From contig NC_012590.1 of NCBI RefSeq assembly GCF_000022905.1, positions 434,001 to 498,000 on the forward strand: a stretch of 64,000 nucleotides of DNA, in the 5' to 3' direction. Both the position numbers and the translations under genes were made by a program. Positions 45,082-55,079 of the stretch are shown here, one piece after another. The notes below the pieces were generated by a model. It was given only the letters and a program-made list of their open reading frames with translations. It had not been told where the DNA came from and made no database searches. Numbering within the stretch: position 1 is the first letter of the stretch; the number at the start of each line of letters is the position of its first letter. The stretch comes from Corynebacterium aurimucosum ATCC 700975 (GTDB taxonomy: Bacteria > Actinomycetota > Actinomycetes > Mycobacteriales > Mycobacteriaceae).

Positions 45082-46341
45082 ATGGCACGCGCGTTGCCTA
45101 CTACCAAGGCCCAGGTGTCTGGGCACAAGTTTCTACTGCGTCGCCTCGAGCATGGGCTGGTCTTCGGGGATATCCGCATGATTCATGATCCGCTGAAGCG
45201 ACGGCGCCGCGCCCTGCTTGGTGGGGTGGCCACCGTGGCCTTTTTGAGTCTCGGCTCAGGACTCATCGCCTGGATGCAGCCGGACCCACAGCCAGGGGAT
45301 GCGCCTGTGGTGCGTTCCTCTGAGGGGCAGCTTTTAGCGCTGGTGAACGGCACCTATCATCCGGTGGCCAACCTGGCTTCGGCCAGGCTCATCGCCAACG
45401 AACCGGTCGAGGCGCAGGTCGCTGGCGACAGCTTCTTGGAGCAGATGAACCTGGGCACACCGCTGGGAATTGCGGATGCCCCCAACCTCTTAGGTGCGGC
45501 AACGGGGGAGGAGCCAGGCTGGTCGGCCTGTTTGGAGGAATCTACGCAGGGGGAAAACTGGCAGTCCTCCAGCCGCGTTGGCACCGTCACCGTGGTGGCG
45601 CACCATGCCGTTCCCACCTTCGATGCGGAGCACGCCGCCGTGGTGGAATCCGCGGGGACGCAGTGGTTGCTGACGGGGCAAGGCCGAGTCGTGCTGCCCG
45701 AGGCCACGAGCATGCAGGGCAGGGTGCTGCGCCGCGCGTTGGGGATGACTGCAGAAACCGCTGTGTGGACCATGCCCGAGGAAATGCTCAACGCCTTCAC
45801 AGAACTGGAGCCGCTGAGCTTCCCAGCCGCGCCGCCTGAGATCCTCGACACCGGTGAGCAGCTCTGGGCGCGCACGGAGCACGGCGTTTTCTCCATCACG
45901 CCCACCCAGGCGGAGATGCTCGTCGGCGTGGGTGCCCAGCGCCTGCCCGCACAGGCGCAGGAGGTGGCCGCGCTGGGCGACGTCTCACCGACCTTCAACC
46001 TGCCCACCACCCGCGTGGACTTCCTGTCTCCTGAGCAAGGCTGGTTGTGTGCCACTCACGAGCAGGGTGCTGGCACGTTGCGGCCAGTGGCGTCAACGGT
46101 GGACCTACCGGGAGATTCGCCCGCGCACCGTTTCGCTGGCCTCCAAGCTGGCGTGGGCGTGGATAGCGGGCACGGCTATCACGTGGTGTCCGCTACCGGC
46201 AGGCGCCACGAGCTGGCTGGTGCTGCGGAGCTGAGCGCGCTGGGCGTGGAGGAACCGGAACAGGTGCCGTGGGAGATCCTGCGCCTGCTGCCGGAAGGCT
46301 CTACCTTAAGCCGCGCGGAGGCCTTAAAGGCTGAGCACTGA
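45082..46341 (+). CDS. eccB: Type VII secretion protein EccB (ESX-4 type)
   Basis: A 419-residue membrane-anchored core component of the ESX channel. The N-terminus (MARALPTTKAQVSGHKFLLRRL) and EHGLVFGDIRM are EccB signatures; one helix (about 48-68) precedes a large periplasmic domain with repeated Val/Gly-rich blocks and two Cys (SACLEES, GWLCATHE). The start at 45082 has GGAGG; an in-frame start at 44998 is inside the truA end. It overlaps the convergent mycP gene by 41 bases. Confidence 0.93.
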   Translation: MARALPTTKAQVSGHKFLLRRLEHGLVFGDIRMIHDPLKRRRRALLGGVATVAFLSLGSGLIAWMQPDPQPGDAPVVRSSEGQLLALVNGTYHPVANLASARLIANEPVEAQVAGDSFLEQMNLGTPLGIADAPNLLGAATGEEPGWSACLEESTQGENWQSSSRVGTVTVVAHHAVPTFDAEHAAVVESAGTQWLLTGQGRVVLPEATSMQGRVLRRALGMTAETAVWTMPEEMLNAFTELEPLSFPAAPPEILDTGEQLWARTEHGVFSITPTQAEMLVGVGAQRLPAQAQEVAALGDVSPTFNLPTTRVDFLSPEQGWLCATHEQGAGTLRPVASTVDLPGDSPAHRFAGLQAGVGVDSGHGYHVVSATGRRHELAGAAELSALGVEEPEQVPWEILRLLPEGSTLSRAEALKAEH

Positions 46342-47476
46342 AAACCGCCACGAGGATGAACAAACCTAAGGCCCCAAGAAGCAAACGCACCTGTGGCCAG
46401 GCCGTGTCTTTCGGTGCCGCCGCAGGCGCGACCACAATTGAACGATCCTCACGGGCTTCGCTCGCGGGCCGGTAGGTCACCGCAGTGAGGGGATCTACTA
46501 CCCCGTGCCCGGGTTCGGCTGAATCAATGATGCGCTGGCGCAGCTGTGCCGGGGAGTCTCCGGGGTAGCGCTGTACCAGCAAAGCGAGAGTACCGCTGAC
46601 CAGCGGCGCGGCAAAGGATGTGCCTTGAAAAGTAGAGTCACCTTTTCCCGTGGCCCAGCCACCGCCAGGTTCAAGCGCAAGAGGGACGCTTCCTTCCGCG
46701 CTGAGGGGCGCGGCGATGGAGTACTCCGCGAGGTCGTGCGGCGTGGCTAAAGCGCCGACCGCGAGGACGGTAGCGGACTCGGCGGGGAAGACCACATCAT
46801 CCTTTTCGCAGCCGCCAGCCGTGGCGTTTCCCGACGCCGCCACGACCACCGCCCCAGCCTCTTCCGCACGGCGAAGCGCGGCATCCACACCAGCGCGGTC
46901 CACCCGCGCCGCGGCATCCGGCGGAACGCAGGAGACCACGGAGACGTTGATGACTCGTGCACCCGCGTTGACCGCATCCTCGATGGCAGCGGCTAGGCTG
47001 GCCAGTGTGCCGGAGCCAGCTCTTTCGGCTTCACCGTTCTCTGCTGCTGGCGCTCGGTAATGCGAGCTGGTCTGCCGGATGGAGTAGATTTCCGCATCCG
47101 GAGCCACACCGAGTTCCCTACCTGCGATGACGCCGGCCACCACCGTTCCGTGCAGGTCACAATCCCGCAGCGGGTCTGGCTCCTCTGGGGTAACGAAGTC
47201 CGCTCCTGGTGATACGCGCAGCTGTGGGTGGGCGGCCACCCCGGTGTCGATGACCGCGACCTTCACCCCGGCGCCCGTGGCAAAGGAATGCAGCCGCGCC
47301 CGATACTCCGAGTACTGCGCCGAGGGTTGTGGTCCTGCCGCAGACCGCGTGGCCACTGCACAGGCGGTATCCGGTTCGCGGGCACCTGCTACCGGCCCGG
47401 GCCACACGCAGGAGCTCCAAGCCAGGGCGGCGACAAGGACTGCGCTGGCAGCGCCGATTCTGCTTAGATCTGTCAT
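46301..47476 (-). CDS. mycP: Mycosin subtilisin-like protease MycP (ESX-4 type)
   Basis: A 391-residue exported serine protease of the ESX system. A signal peptide (1-32) is followed by the catalytic triad Asp77 (VIDTGVAAHP), His109 (DLHGTVVAG) and Ser287 (GTSFAAP), with the oxyanion Asn in AASGN. A C-terminal helix (about 362-382) anchors it outside the membrane. Its ATG overlaps the eccD stop (47473-47476). Confidence 0.94.
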   Translation of the reverse strand: MTDLSRIGAASAVLVAALAWSSCVWPGPVAGAREPDTACAVATRSAAGPQPSAQYSEYRARLHSFATGAGVKVAVIDTGVAAHPQLRVSPGADFVTPEEPDPLRDCDLHGTVVAGVIAGRELGVAPDAEIYSIRQTSSHYRAPAAENGEAERAGSGTLASLAAAIEDAVNAGARVINVSVVSCVPPDAAARVDRAGVDAALRRAEEAGAVVVAASGNATAGGCEKDDVVFPAESATVLAVGALATPHDLAEYSIAAPLSAEGSVPLALEPGGGWATGKGDSTFQGTSFAAPLVSGTLALLVQRYPGDSPAQLRQRIIDSAEPGHGVVDPLTAVTYRPASEAREDRSIVVAPAAAPKDTAWPQVRLLLGALGLFILVAVFSAQPLRPPRGLR

Positions 47477-48804
47477 GCACCCAACCCCCTAATGAACTCG
47501 AAGAGCCCAGCCAGGTGCGCGGCGAGCGGCAAACAAGCGGCGAGCGCGAGCGCCTCGGCGCGCTCGAACCACACGATGGTGGTCGGCTCAATCTGCTGTA
47601 GTTTGCCTGCCCACACCGGTACTGAAAGCATGGCCACCACGATGAGACCCGCGATGACGCTGAACACCCACGTTCCCGTGGTCGGGGCACTAAGTAGCTG
47701 CCACTCGCGCAGAGGAACCGCCACCGCGGCACTAGCCGCGGCCAGGCCATAGATGCCCAGTGCCCACGCCGCAGTGGGCCGGGCATGGCGTGCCGCATGC
47801 ACGATGACTGCTCCAGCGATACTCACGCACAGTGCCTGGGAAGCAACCACGGTTGTGTCCGCGTGAGCGTTGAGCGCGACGAGAAAGAGGGAAGGAATGC
47901 CCGCCAACGTGCAGCCCACGGCTATACCTTCGTAGGCCTGCCCGGCGCGCCGGGCTTTGCAAGAGTTATCCGTGGGGTCCTCATCCGAGATGCTCAAGTC
48001 CTGCCCGGCGGTGGGCAGTTGCGGCACTCGAAGTCCAGCAAGCCGCGTGGTCAGCAGGGGAGAGGCCGCGAGCAAGACCACGGTGGCGGCAAGCAACGGG
48101 GCGGGGCCAAGCACGCCGACGAGCACGAGCAGGCACCACGTGGCAGCACTTGCCCGAGCGCGTAATCCGCCAATACGCACCACGTGGGAGAGCACCGCCA
48201 CGGTACCCACGGCCGCCGCCGCAGCCACGAGTGGCGCGGCCGGAATCGCGGTTCCGAATGGGCCCGTAGATACAGGTGCGCCAGTGGACAGCGCCCCCGC
48301 CAGACCAGCAGCTACGTGGGCAGTCGCAAGCAGAGAACCGCGCCGGGTCCATACCGCGAGTACGAGGCCGAGGAGTGCAGCGGCGGCGCAGCCAATCGAG
48401 GGAGATAGGGCGGCGGCGAGCAACGCGCCGACGGCGATGAGCCCCGCTACGCCACAGAACCCGGCTAGACCAGACAGCTGCGTGGTCGAGGCCTCGGCAG
48501 CGAGTGCCTCCGCGGCATCCCGCACGATGGGCGCCGGTGTCGGCGCATCTGGGCTGAGCACCAGGACGGAGCCGTCTTCCAGACTGGTGCGGTCGAGCGG
48601 CGTGGTCATCGATATGGTCTTGCCCGCCGCGGTGGTGGCGCGCCAGAGGATGGGGGCGGGAGGGACGTCGACAAGCACGAGCAATTCCCCCAGCACCTCC
48701 CCGACGCTGGAAGAAAGCGGTAGCGATACATCTGCTTCTTTGCGGGTCTGGCCTGCATGGATGCGGATGGTGACGTGAATGGAATGCGCGAGTGCGCGAG
48801 TCAT
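47473..48804 (-). CDS. eccD: Type VII secretion channel protein EccD (ESX-4 type)
   Basis: A 443-residue protein: an N-terminal ubiquitin-like domain (HVTIRIHAGQTRKEADVSLP ... ) followed from residue ~110 by about eleven membrane helices. EccD forms the membrane vestibule of the ESX complex. GGGGGAGG precedes the ATG. It is divergent from eccC with 129 bases between them. Confidence 0.93.
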   Translation of the reverse strand: MTRALAHSIHVTIRIHAGQTRKEADVSLPLSSSVGEVLGELLVLVDVPPAPILWRATTAAGKTISMTTPLDRTSLEDGSVLVLSPDAPTPAPIVRDAAEALAAEASTTQLSGLAGFCGVAGLIAVGALLAAALSPSIGCAAAALLGLVLAVWTRRGSLLATAHVAAGLAGALSTGAPVSTGPFGTAIPAAPLVAAAAAVGTVAVLSHVVRIGGLRARASAATWCLLVLVGVLGPAPLLAATVVLLAASPLLTTRLAGLRVPQLPTAGQDLSISDEDPTDNSCKARRAGQAYEGIAVGCTLAGIPSLFLVALNAHADTTVVASQALCVSIAGAVIVHAARHARPTAAWALGIYGLAAASAAVAVPLREWQLLSAPTTGTWVFSVIAGLIVVAMLSVPVWAGKLQQIEPTTIVWFERAEALALAACLPLAAHLAGLFEFIRGLGA

Positions 48805-48933
48805 GGAATATACCTCCCCCGAGAAATTTTTCTGGGCAACCCCTTGCCCATTGCCTCACATTGTGGCTTACTGGTGGCACGCTGTCCACCGCTTAAGGAG
48901 GCGGTGGAGTACTTCGGGGGGAAGGACTTTGAC

Positions 48934-51900
48934 ATGCGCGTACCTACACGCGTCGTTGATACCGGGGTGGCGGCCTATCGGGAGCCAGCACCACCGTTGC
49001 CGCAGGGCAGCATTGACGCCGAAGCGGTGCCGGAGGCGGCTCGCGCTCAACCCGTGCCACTGGTTCGCCTACTCATGCCGCTGGTCATGATCGCGGCCAT
49101 GCTGGGCATGGTGGCGCTCATGGTTCTCGGGGCGGGGGATGCCCGCCGGATGAGCCCCATGAGCCTCATGTTTCCGCTCATGATGCTGGCCAGTATGGCC
49201 ATGATGTTTAACCCGCAGGGAGGCGGGCAGGATCCGGATGAGACCCGCCGGACCTACCTGCGCCACCTCAAGGCGCTGCGGGAGGAAGCGCTGGAGCGCG
49301 GGGCGGCGCAGCGTGCGCATGAGGAACACCGCAACCCTGACCCCGAGCAGCTTGGTGCGTTGATTCCTACCCCGCGCCTGTGGGAGCGGGCGGCGGATGC
49401 CCCGGATGCCCTGGAAGTGCGGGTGGGGACGGGGCCGATGGCCCTGTGCACTCCCATTAATGTGCCGGATTCGGGTGCGGCGGAAGACCTCGACCCGGTG
49501 TGCGCGGTGAGCCTGCGTCAGACTGTGCGTGCGGTAGGAACACTCGCGGATATGCCGGTGGTCATCCAGCTGCAGGCCTTTCCTGTCGTCGGCCTAGCCG
49601 GTGAAGACGCAGCTGGGATGGCCCGTGCCCTGCTTTTACACCTGGCGGTGCTGCATGGCCCGGAGACCGTGGGCATTGAGTATCACGGTCCGGAATGGGA
49701 ATGGTTGAAGTGGCTGCCGCATTCCAGGGATCCTGACCAGGCGCAGTTTCGCATCTGCGTCATGACGGAGAAACAAGGGCATAGCGGTGGTGAATTGCGC
49801 AGGGACGCGCCGGGGGATAGCCCCACAACCACCATCGCCGTGGGCGTGACGCCTCATTCGCCGCTGGGCCGCCTCGCCGAGGAGGAAGGCATTTACCTGC
49901 GGGCGGAAGGTACGCTCTCCGTGGTTACTGCCGCGGGCGAGGAGGAGCTGGGAAGCTGCGCGCTTGTCGACGTCCCCACGGCCCTCCTCCTTGCCCGCAC
50001 CCTCGCGCCCTATCACCGCCCGTTCGGCGGTGATGTCACGTCCACGCCTCGGCACGGTCGCAATGCGGATTTGCCCTCGTTGCTGGGATTCCGGGATGTG
50101 GATGCGCTCCAAGCCTCCGGCATGTGGCAGGGGCGCAGCCCTGCTGAGCGGCTGTGCGTGCCCATCGGTGTCGATGAGTCCGGGCACGCGCTGATGCTTG
50201 ACTTAAAGGAGTCCGCCCAGGGTGGGATGGGGCCGCATGGACTATGCATTGGTGCCACGGGCAGCGGAAAATCTGAATTACTTCGAACGCTTGTCGTAGC
50301 GCTGGCCGCCACGCACAGTCCGGAGGAACTTAACCTCGTGCTCGTTGACTTCAAAGGTGGCGCCACCTTCTTAGGCTGTGAGGAGCTGCCGCACACCTCC
50401 GCCGTGATTACCAACCTGGAAGAAGAATCCACCCTGGTGGAGCGAATGTATGATGCCATCTCCGGCGAGATGAATCGCCGCCAAGAGCTGCTGCGCAAGG
50501 CAGGAAATTTTGCCAACGTGGGTGAATTCAACGCCTCCGCTGCCGCGGTGGCGGAGCACGGGCCGCTGCCGGCGCTGGTCATTGTGGTGGATGAGTTTTC
50601 GGAGCTGTTGGGGCAGCACCCGGACTTCGCAGAGCTCTTCGTCGCGGTGGGAAGGCTCGGCCGCTCGCTGCACGTGCACCTGCTGCTGGCCTCCCAGCGC
50701 TTGGAGGAAGGGCGCTTGCGGGGATTGGACTCGCACCTGTCTTATCGCATTGGGTTAAAGACTTTCTCCGCTGGGGAATCCCGCCAGGTCCTCGGCGTGC
50801 CCGATGCTTATCACCTCCCCGCCCAGCCGGGAGCCGGCTACCTCAAAACCGATGCCGATGCCCCCACGCGCTTTCAGGCTTCTTATGTTTCTGGCCCGGT
50901 CACGCGCCGGGTGGTTCATGATGACGCGGCCGAGAAAGCGCGGAATTCGGCACGCGTGGAGCTTTTTAGCGGGCACCGCACGTCGGAGGAGGACGTGGAC
51001 TATACGGAGCTCGTGGATTCTTCGAGCACGCTCTTGGACACAGTGGTGGCTGCCGCCCGGGAGGAAGCCACCCAGCGCGGCCAGTCAGCGCGGCGAATCT
51101 GGCTGCCACCCTTGCCACCAGTGGTGGAGCTATCCAGCGTTGCCGCTCTGCGCACGGATCCGCCCGGCGCGGGTGGCGGGCTGCGCGCCGAGGTGGGGCT
51201 TATCGATCGTCCCTATCACCAGCACCAAGACCCGCTGATCGTGGATTTCACGACGGGCGGTGGGCACCTCGCGCTGTGTGGCGGACCGCAGTCAGGCAAG
51301 TCGATGGCGCTGCGTAGTATCGCGTCCGGGATGGCCCTGCGGCATTCGCCAGACCAGGTGCGCTTTTATGTCATCGACTTGGGCGGCGGGCAGCTGCGGG
51401 TGCTGGACCGACTGCCCCACGTGGCCGGGGTGGCCGGCCGTGAAGAACCGGAAAAGGTGCGGCGCATCGTCGATGAAGTCGCCGGCCTCGTGCGCCGCCC
51501 AGAAGCTCGCCACACCTTCTTGATCGTGGACGGCTGGCACCACATCGGCACCTCCGGGGCAGACTTTGAGGACTTAGCCGAGCCGATTACCCAGCTGGTC
51601 GCTGACGGTGCCTCCGCCCGCGTTCATGTCTTGATTGCGGCGGCGCGGTGGACCAGCCTGCGGCCATCGATTCGGGATCTCATCGCGGCCCGCCTTGAGC
51701 TGCGCTTGGGCGAAGCCATGGATTCCCTTATCGACCGCAAGGCGCAGCAGAAGCTACCGGCAGCACCCGGGCGAGGGATCACTCTGGCGGGGGAGAACCT
51801 CCTTTTTGCAGCGACATCACCGCAGGATATCGCTCATATTTGCGGCGTGCATGCAGAGGCCGAGCCGGTTCCACCGCTGAAGATGCTGCCCGCTGTGCTC

Positions 51901-52662
51901 ACCGAATTACCCGAGCCAGAAGAGGACTCGTCATCCGACGGGGTGGCCTGGGGAATCGGTGGACCGGACCTCGAGGTCCTTAGCTGGGATCCGCGCGTTC
52001 AGGCTCACCTCGTGTGCATTGGCTCCCAAGGCTCCGGTAAATCGCACTTCCTCAGCGTGATTCTCGCCGGGATCAGCCAGCTGAGCCGGGAGAAAGCCCG
52101 TCTGGTGGTCATCGATGAGCGCCGCGCGCATTTGGGGACGTTGGATGAAGAGATGGTGGCGGCCTATGGGGCGTCGGCAAGCGCGGCCACCCAAGCCATT
52201 CTCGATACGGTGCGCACCCTGGAGCAGCGCCTTCCCGGCCCCGACGTCACCCCTGCCCAGCTGGCCGCTCGGAGCTGGTGGGAGGGCCCGGATATCTATC
52301 TTGTCATCGATGACCTCGATCTTGTCAGCGAGATAGCACTGGCACCTCTGCTGGAGCTCCTCCCGCACGCCCGCGATGTGGGGCTGCACCTGGTGCTCGC
52401 GCGCAAAGCAGGCGGCATCGGGCGCGCGATGTTCGGGCAGTTCCTCTCGGCGGTGCGGGACTTGCAGCCGGCGCTGCTGCTTCTCGACGCCGACCGTGAC
52501 GAAGGCGCCATCTTCGGCATCAAACCAACGGCATTACCGCCCGGCCGCGGCCAATGGGGCGTCCGCGGCATATCCCAAGGCTTGGCGCAGGTCTATGTGC
52601 CAAGCGCCGATAGTTCACATACCTCACCACAGACCGCAAACAATAAGGGAGAGAACCAATGA
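48934..52662 (+). CDS. eccC: Type VII secretion ATPase EccC, single-chain
   Basis: A 1,242-residue FtsK/SpoIIIE-type motor. Two membrane helices (about 43-67 and 75-95) lead to three ATPase domains with Walker A at GATGSGKS (440-447), GGPQSGKS (783-790) and GSQGSGKS (1030-1037), and Walker B strands such as LVIVVDEFSELL and IYLVIDDLDLV. It recognises WXG100 substrates and powers export. EccCa and EccCb are fused, as in ESX-4. The ATG at 48934 has GGGGGAAGGA upstream. It overlaps the next gene by ATGA. Confidence 0.95.
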   Translation: MRVPTRVVDTGVAAYREPAPPLPQGSIDAEAVPEAARAQPVPLVRLLMPLVMIAAMLGMVALMVLGAGDARRMSPMSLMFPLMMLASMAMMFNPQGGGQDPDETRRTYLRHLKALREEALERGAAQRAHEEHRNPDPEQLGALIPTPRLWERAADAPDALEVRVGTGPMALCTPINVPDSGAAEDLDPVCAVSLRQTVRAVGTLADMPVVIQLQAFPVVGLAGEDAAGMARALLLHLAVLHGPETVGIEYHGPEWEWLKWLPHSRDPDQAQFRICVMTEKQGHSGGELRRDAPGDSPTTTIAVGVTPHSPLGRLAEEEGIYLRAEGTLSVVTAAGEEELGSCALVDVPTALLLARTLAPYHRPFGGDVTSTPRHGRNADLPSLLGFRDVDALQASGMWQGRSPAERLCVPIGVDESGHALMLDLKESAQGGMGPHGLCIGATGSGKSELLRTLVVALAATHSPEELNLVLVDFKGGATFLGCEELPHTSAVITNLEEESTLVERMYDAISGEMNRRQELLRKAGNFANVGEFNASAAAVAEHGPLPALVIVVDEFSELLGQHPDFAELFVAVGRLGRSLHVHLLLASQRLEEGRLRGLDSHLSYRIGLKTFSAGESRQVLGVPDAYHLPAQPGAGYLKTDADAPTRFQASYVSGPVTRRVVHDDAAEKARNSARVELFSGHRTSEEDVDYTELVDSSSTLLDTVVAAAREEATQRGQSARRIWLPPLPPVVELSSVAALRTDPPGAGGGLRAEVGLIDRPYHQHQDPLIVDFTTGGGHLALCGGPQSGKSMALRSIASGMALRHSPDQVRFYVIDLGGGQLRVLDRLPHVAGVAGREEPEKVRRIVDEVAGLVRRPEARHTFLIVDGWHHIGTSGADFEDLAEPITQLVADGASARVHVLIAAARWTSLRPSIRDLIAARLELRLGEAMDSLIDRKAQQKLPAAPGRGITLAGENLLFAATSPQDIAHICGVHAEAEPVPPLKMLPAVLTELPEPEEDSSSDGVAWGIGGPDLEVLSWDPRVQAHLVCIGSQGSGKSHFLSVILAGISQLSREKARLVVIDERRAHLGTLDEEMVAAYGASASAATQAILDTVRTLEQRLPGPDVTPAQLAARSWWEGPDIYLVIDDLDLVSEIALAPLLELLPHARDVGLHLVLARKAGGIGRAMFGQFLSAVRDLQPALLLLDADRDEGAIFGIKPTALPPGRGQWGVRGISQGLAQVYVPSADSSHTSPQTANNKGENQ

Positions 52663-53789
52663 CCGCGACGCATGCACTGCGAACCCCGACAACCGCGCCC
52701 GAGACCACGCTAGTTATTACGGTGCTCGATGCCGCCACGATTTATGAAGGCCCAGAGACGATTTATCGCTATGACCTGCCCGGTACCGGAATCGCCGAAG
52801 GCTGGGCGCTGGAGGCAGTCCTCGACCAAGCCGAAAAGGTCTGCGGGGCGGAATGGCCGGATGTCAGCGTTGACGTGGTGGCGGATCCCTCCGGAACGGA
52901 CGTCAGCGTCGAGGCCGTGAGCATCCTGCGCCGTCAGCTTGCCGGCGCGGGTGCGACCGTGCAGGAACCAGAACCTTCGCCACCGCCCGTGTCTGTTGCG
53001 GCTAGTGCTGCACCGTCTTCGTCCCGTTTGGCCGTGGACGTGCCGCACGAGGACCTTGGGGATGAGGACGCGGTGACTGTCGAGCGGCCCCGGCCCGCTC
53101 GCCGTGGGCGTTCGCATCGTGTGGCGGAATCGCGCTGGTCCGCGCTGTTGGGAGGTATCGATCCTTTCTATATCGCCATCGCGGTCATGGTGTTCGTGGT
53201 GGCCGGGGTGTCCTGGTGGGCGGTGGGCCGCAAGGATGCGGCTGTGGCAGCGTCGACTCCCGATCAGGCCGCCGAAGTAACATCCGCCGCCTCCGGCACT
53301 TCGGGCGCGGCCCCGAATCCCGGCACGGAGGCACAGCCCGAGGGCTCTGCTGAGGGGGCTGGAGCTGAGGAATCCGGAAGCAGGCAGCTGCGCCCCGGTC
53401 AGCAGGCCATCGACGTGGAGGGAATGTCCCTGGTGCTTCCTCAAGGATTCCGCACCAGCGTGGAAGATGGCCTGGTCACCGCTGCCGGTGAAGACCCCAA
53501 CCTGCGCATCCTCCTAGCTGCTGATCCACTTTTCAACGTGCCTGTCGACGTTTTGTTCACAGAGATCAAAGCGCAGGTTGAATCCGATCCCGCCCTGAGT
53601 GAACCGGTAGAAGAATCAGGGCGGTTGACATATACCGAGGAGCCCGGAGATGGCTCGCGGGTGGTGTGGATGATGTGGGAAGACAAAGGCCATCAGATGT
53701 CCGTGGGCTGCCACACCAAGTTTGAGCCCAACGTCGTGCAGAAGGCCGCCTGCCGAATGGCGGCGGAATCGCTGGTCAAGAAGGACTAA
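52659..53789 (+). CDS. Type VII secretion-associated protein, Rv3446c family
   Basis: A 376-residue single-pass membrane protein. A cytoplasmic N-terminal half with a Pro/Ala linker and basic patch is followed by one helix (about 168-188), a low-complexity Ala/Gly/Glu stretch and an extracytoplasmic domain (about 245-376) that ends in conserved cysteines (VGCHTKFEP, KAACRMAAES). The position between eccC and the esx pair matches Rv3446c of M. tuberculosis ESX-4. Its function is unknown. Confidence 0.85.
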   Translation: MTATHALRTPTTAPETTLVITVLDAATIYEGPETIYRYDLPGTGIAEGWALEAVLDQAEKVCGAEWPDVSVDVVADPSGTDVSVEAVSILRRQLAGAGATVQEPEPSPPPVSVAASAAPSSSRLAVDVPHEDLGDEDAVTVERPRPARRGRSHRVAESRWSALLGGIDPFYIAIAVMVFVVAGVSWWAVGRKDAAVAASTPDQAAEVTSAASGTSGAAPNPGTEAQPEGSAEGAGAEESGSRQLRPGQQAIDVEGMSLVLPQGFRTSVEDGLVTAAGEDPNLRILLAADPLFNVPVDVLFTEIKAQVESDPALSEPVEESGRLTYTEEPGDGSRVVWMMWEDKGHQMSVGCHTKFEPNVVQKAACRMAAESLVKKD

Positions 53790-53968
53790 GCGGAGAAGTT
53801 CTGTGAATTTCAAAAATCTGGAAACTAGCGGGAACCGATGGGCCACTAGCTCAGTCCAATAAGGGTGAGAAGGACACAGGGTGCTTCTCGGGGGAAAAGA
53901 AACACACACCAATCCCTAGGAATAAGGGATACGCCCCAAGGTAGGGAACAAGAAGGAAAGAGAAGGAC

Positions 53969-54286
53969 ATGACTCAAACGTTCCGCACAGAAGCCGACGT
54001 AATGGTGGCCACCGCTGGCCGCGTCGACTCCACCAACGATGAGGTACAGGGGGAGCTCACCCGCCTGCAGGGCGTTGTGGACTCCGTCCGCGGCAGCTGG
54101 GCAGGCCGCGCGCAGGTTTCCTTTGACAACCTGATGCAGCGCTACAACTCCTCCGCGCAGCAGCTGCGTGAGGCGCTGACCGCCATCAGCGAGAACATCA
54201 GGGACAATGCCCGTAACTTTGATTCGGTCGAGGCTGATAACGCCCAGTCTTTCGAGAACGTTGGCGGCGCGGGCCTGGCCCTCTAA
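53969..54286 (+). CDS. WXG100 protein, EsxU-like
   Basis: A 105-residue helical-hairpin secretion substrate. The turn motif is SWAG (Trp44, Gly46). It forms a pair with the next gene, 70 bases downstream, as EsxU and EsxT do next to Rv3446c. AAGGAAAGAGAAGGA precedes the ATG. The longer C-terminal tail ends in GGAGLAL. Confidence 0.93.
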   Translation: MTQTFRTEADVMVATAGRVDSTNDEVQGELTRLQGVVDSVRGSWAGRAQVSFDNLMQRYNSSAQQLREALTAISENIRDNARNFDSVEADNAQSFENVGGAGLAL

Positions 54287-54356
54287 ACACGAGCTGCTTT
54301 CACTGACTACTGCACACGCTGAATCACACACGAACACAGAAGATAAGGAACACGCA

Positions 54357-54644
54357 ATGTCTGGAATCAAGTATCAGTTTGGCGCCATCGCCGGTGCCGC
54401 CGCCGACATCAACTCCACCTCCGGCCGTATCAACGGCCTCCTCGGTGACCTCAAATCCACCTTGCAGCCGATGGTATCGACGTGGGAGGGTGATTCCGCC
54501 GCGGCATATAACGCGGCGCAGGCGAAGTGGGATAAGGCTGCCGCCGAGCTCAACACGGTGCTGGCGACCATCTCCACCACGGTTTCCCAGGGCAATGACA
54601 ATATGAGCGACGTCAACCGTCGCGCTGCCGCCAGCTGGGGCTAA
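54357..54644 (+). CDS. WXG100 protein, EsxT-like
   Basis: A 95-residue WXG100 protein with the turn motif TWEG (Trp43, Gly45) and the N-terminal YQFGAIAGAAADI. It should dimerise with the upstream WXG100 protein and be exported by EccC. AAGGAA precedes the ATG; an in-frame start at 54207 lies inside the previous gene. Confidence 0.93.
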   Translation: MSGIKYQFGAIAGAAADINSTSGRINGLLGDLKSTLQPMVSTWEGDSAAAYNAAQAKWDKAAAELNTVLATISTTVSQGNDNMSDVNRRAAASWG

Positions 54645-55079
54645 AGCACTCCATCCGTGAGTCTTGAGCTGGGTGCGCGGACACTTTCTGCCTGACCATT
54701 CACCACCATGAGCAGTGAGCGGGAGGGAGGAAGGCACGAAGGCTAGGGGAGGGGCGCAGAGAATGGAAGGGCTGGACGCGCCACCTTGGCCCACACCACC
54801 CTCCGCCCACTCAGTACAAGGCGCCGGTATCGCTTCTCATCAACGTATCTGTCTCGAACCCCCACCCCGAATTAACTGGGATGGAGGCGTTGATGAGGGG
54901 CGATATCGGCGTTTTGGGTTTTCAAACTGCTGCGTACTAAAGTGAAACACCTATGTGTCCGCACCCTTATTGACGTGGGTGCGCGCGTGCTGCAGGTCTC
55001 CACCGGCCGCTGTATGTACTGCGTAGGGGCTTACATAGCGATGGCCGGCAGTTCCGAGACAGACTTTCAAGGAGTCATT
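54645..55079. other. Intergenic region before rplM
   Basis: About 435 bases. No credible gene; short open frames here lack family marks. It contains a -10-like TACTAA (54935-54940) and a 7-bp hairpin in the likely leader (CGCACCC 54960-54966 with GGGTGCG 54977-54983). Confidence 0.5.

Noticed and set aside
53790..53968. eccE or PE/PPE genes in the ESX locus
   Set aside because: No frame with suitable size or motifs; absence is normal for ESX-4.
54715..54945. 76-codon frame in the rplM upstream region
   Set aside because: No ribosome-binding site, no homology, biased composition.
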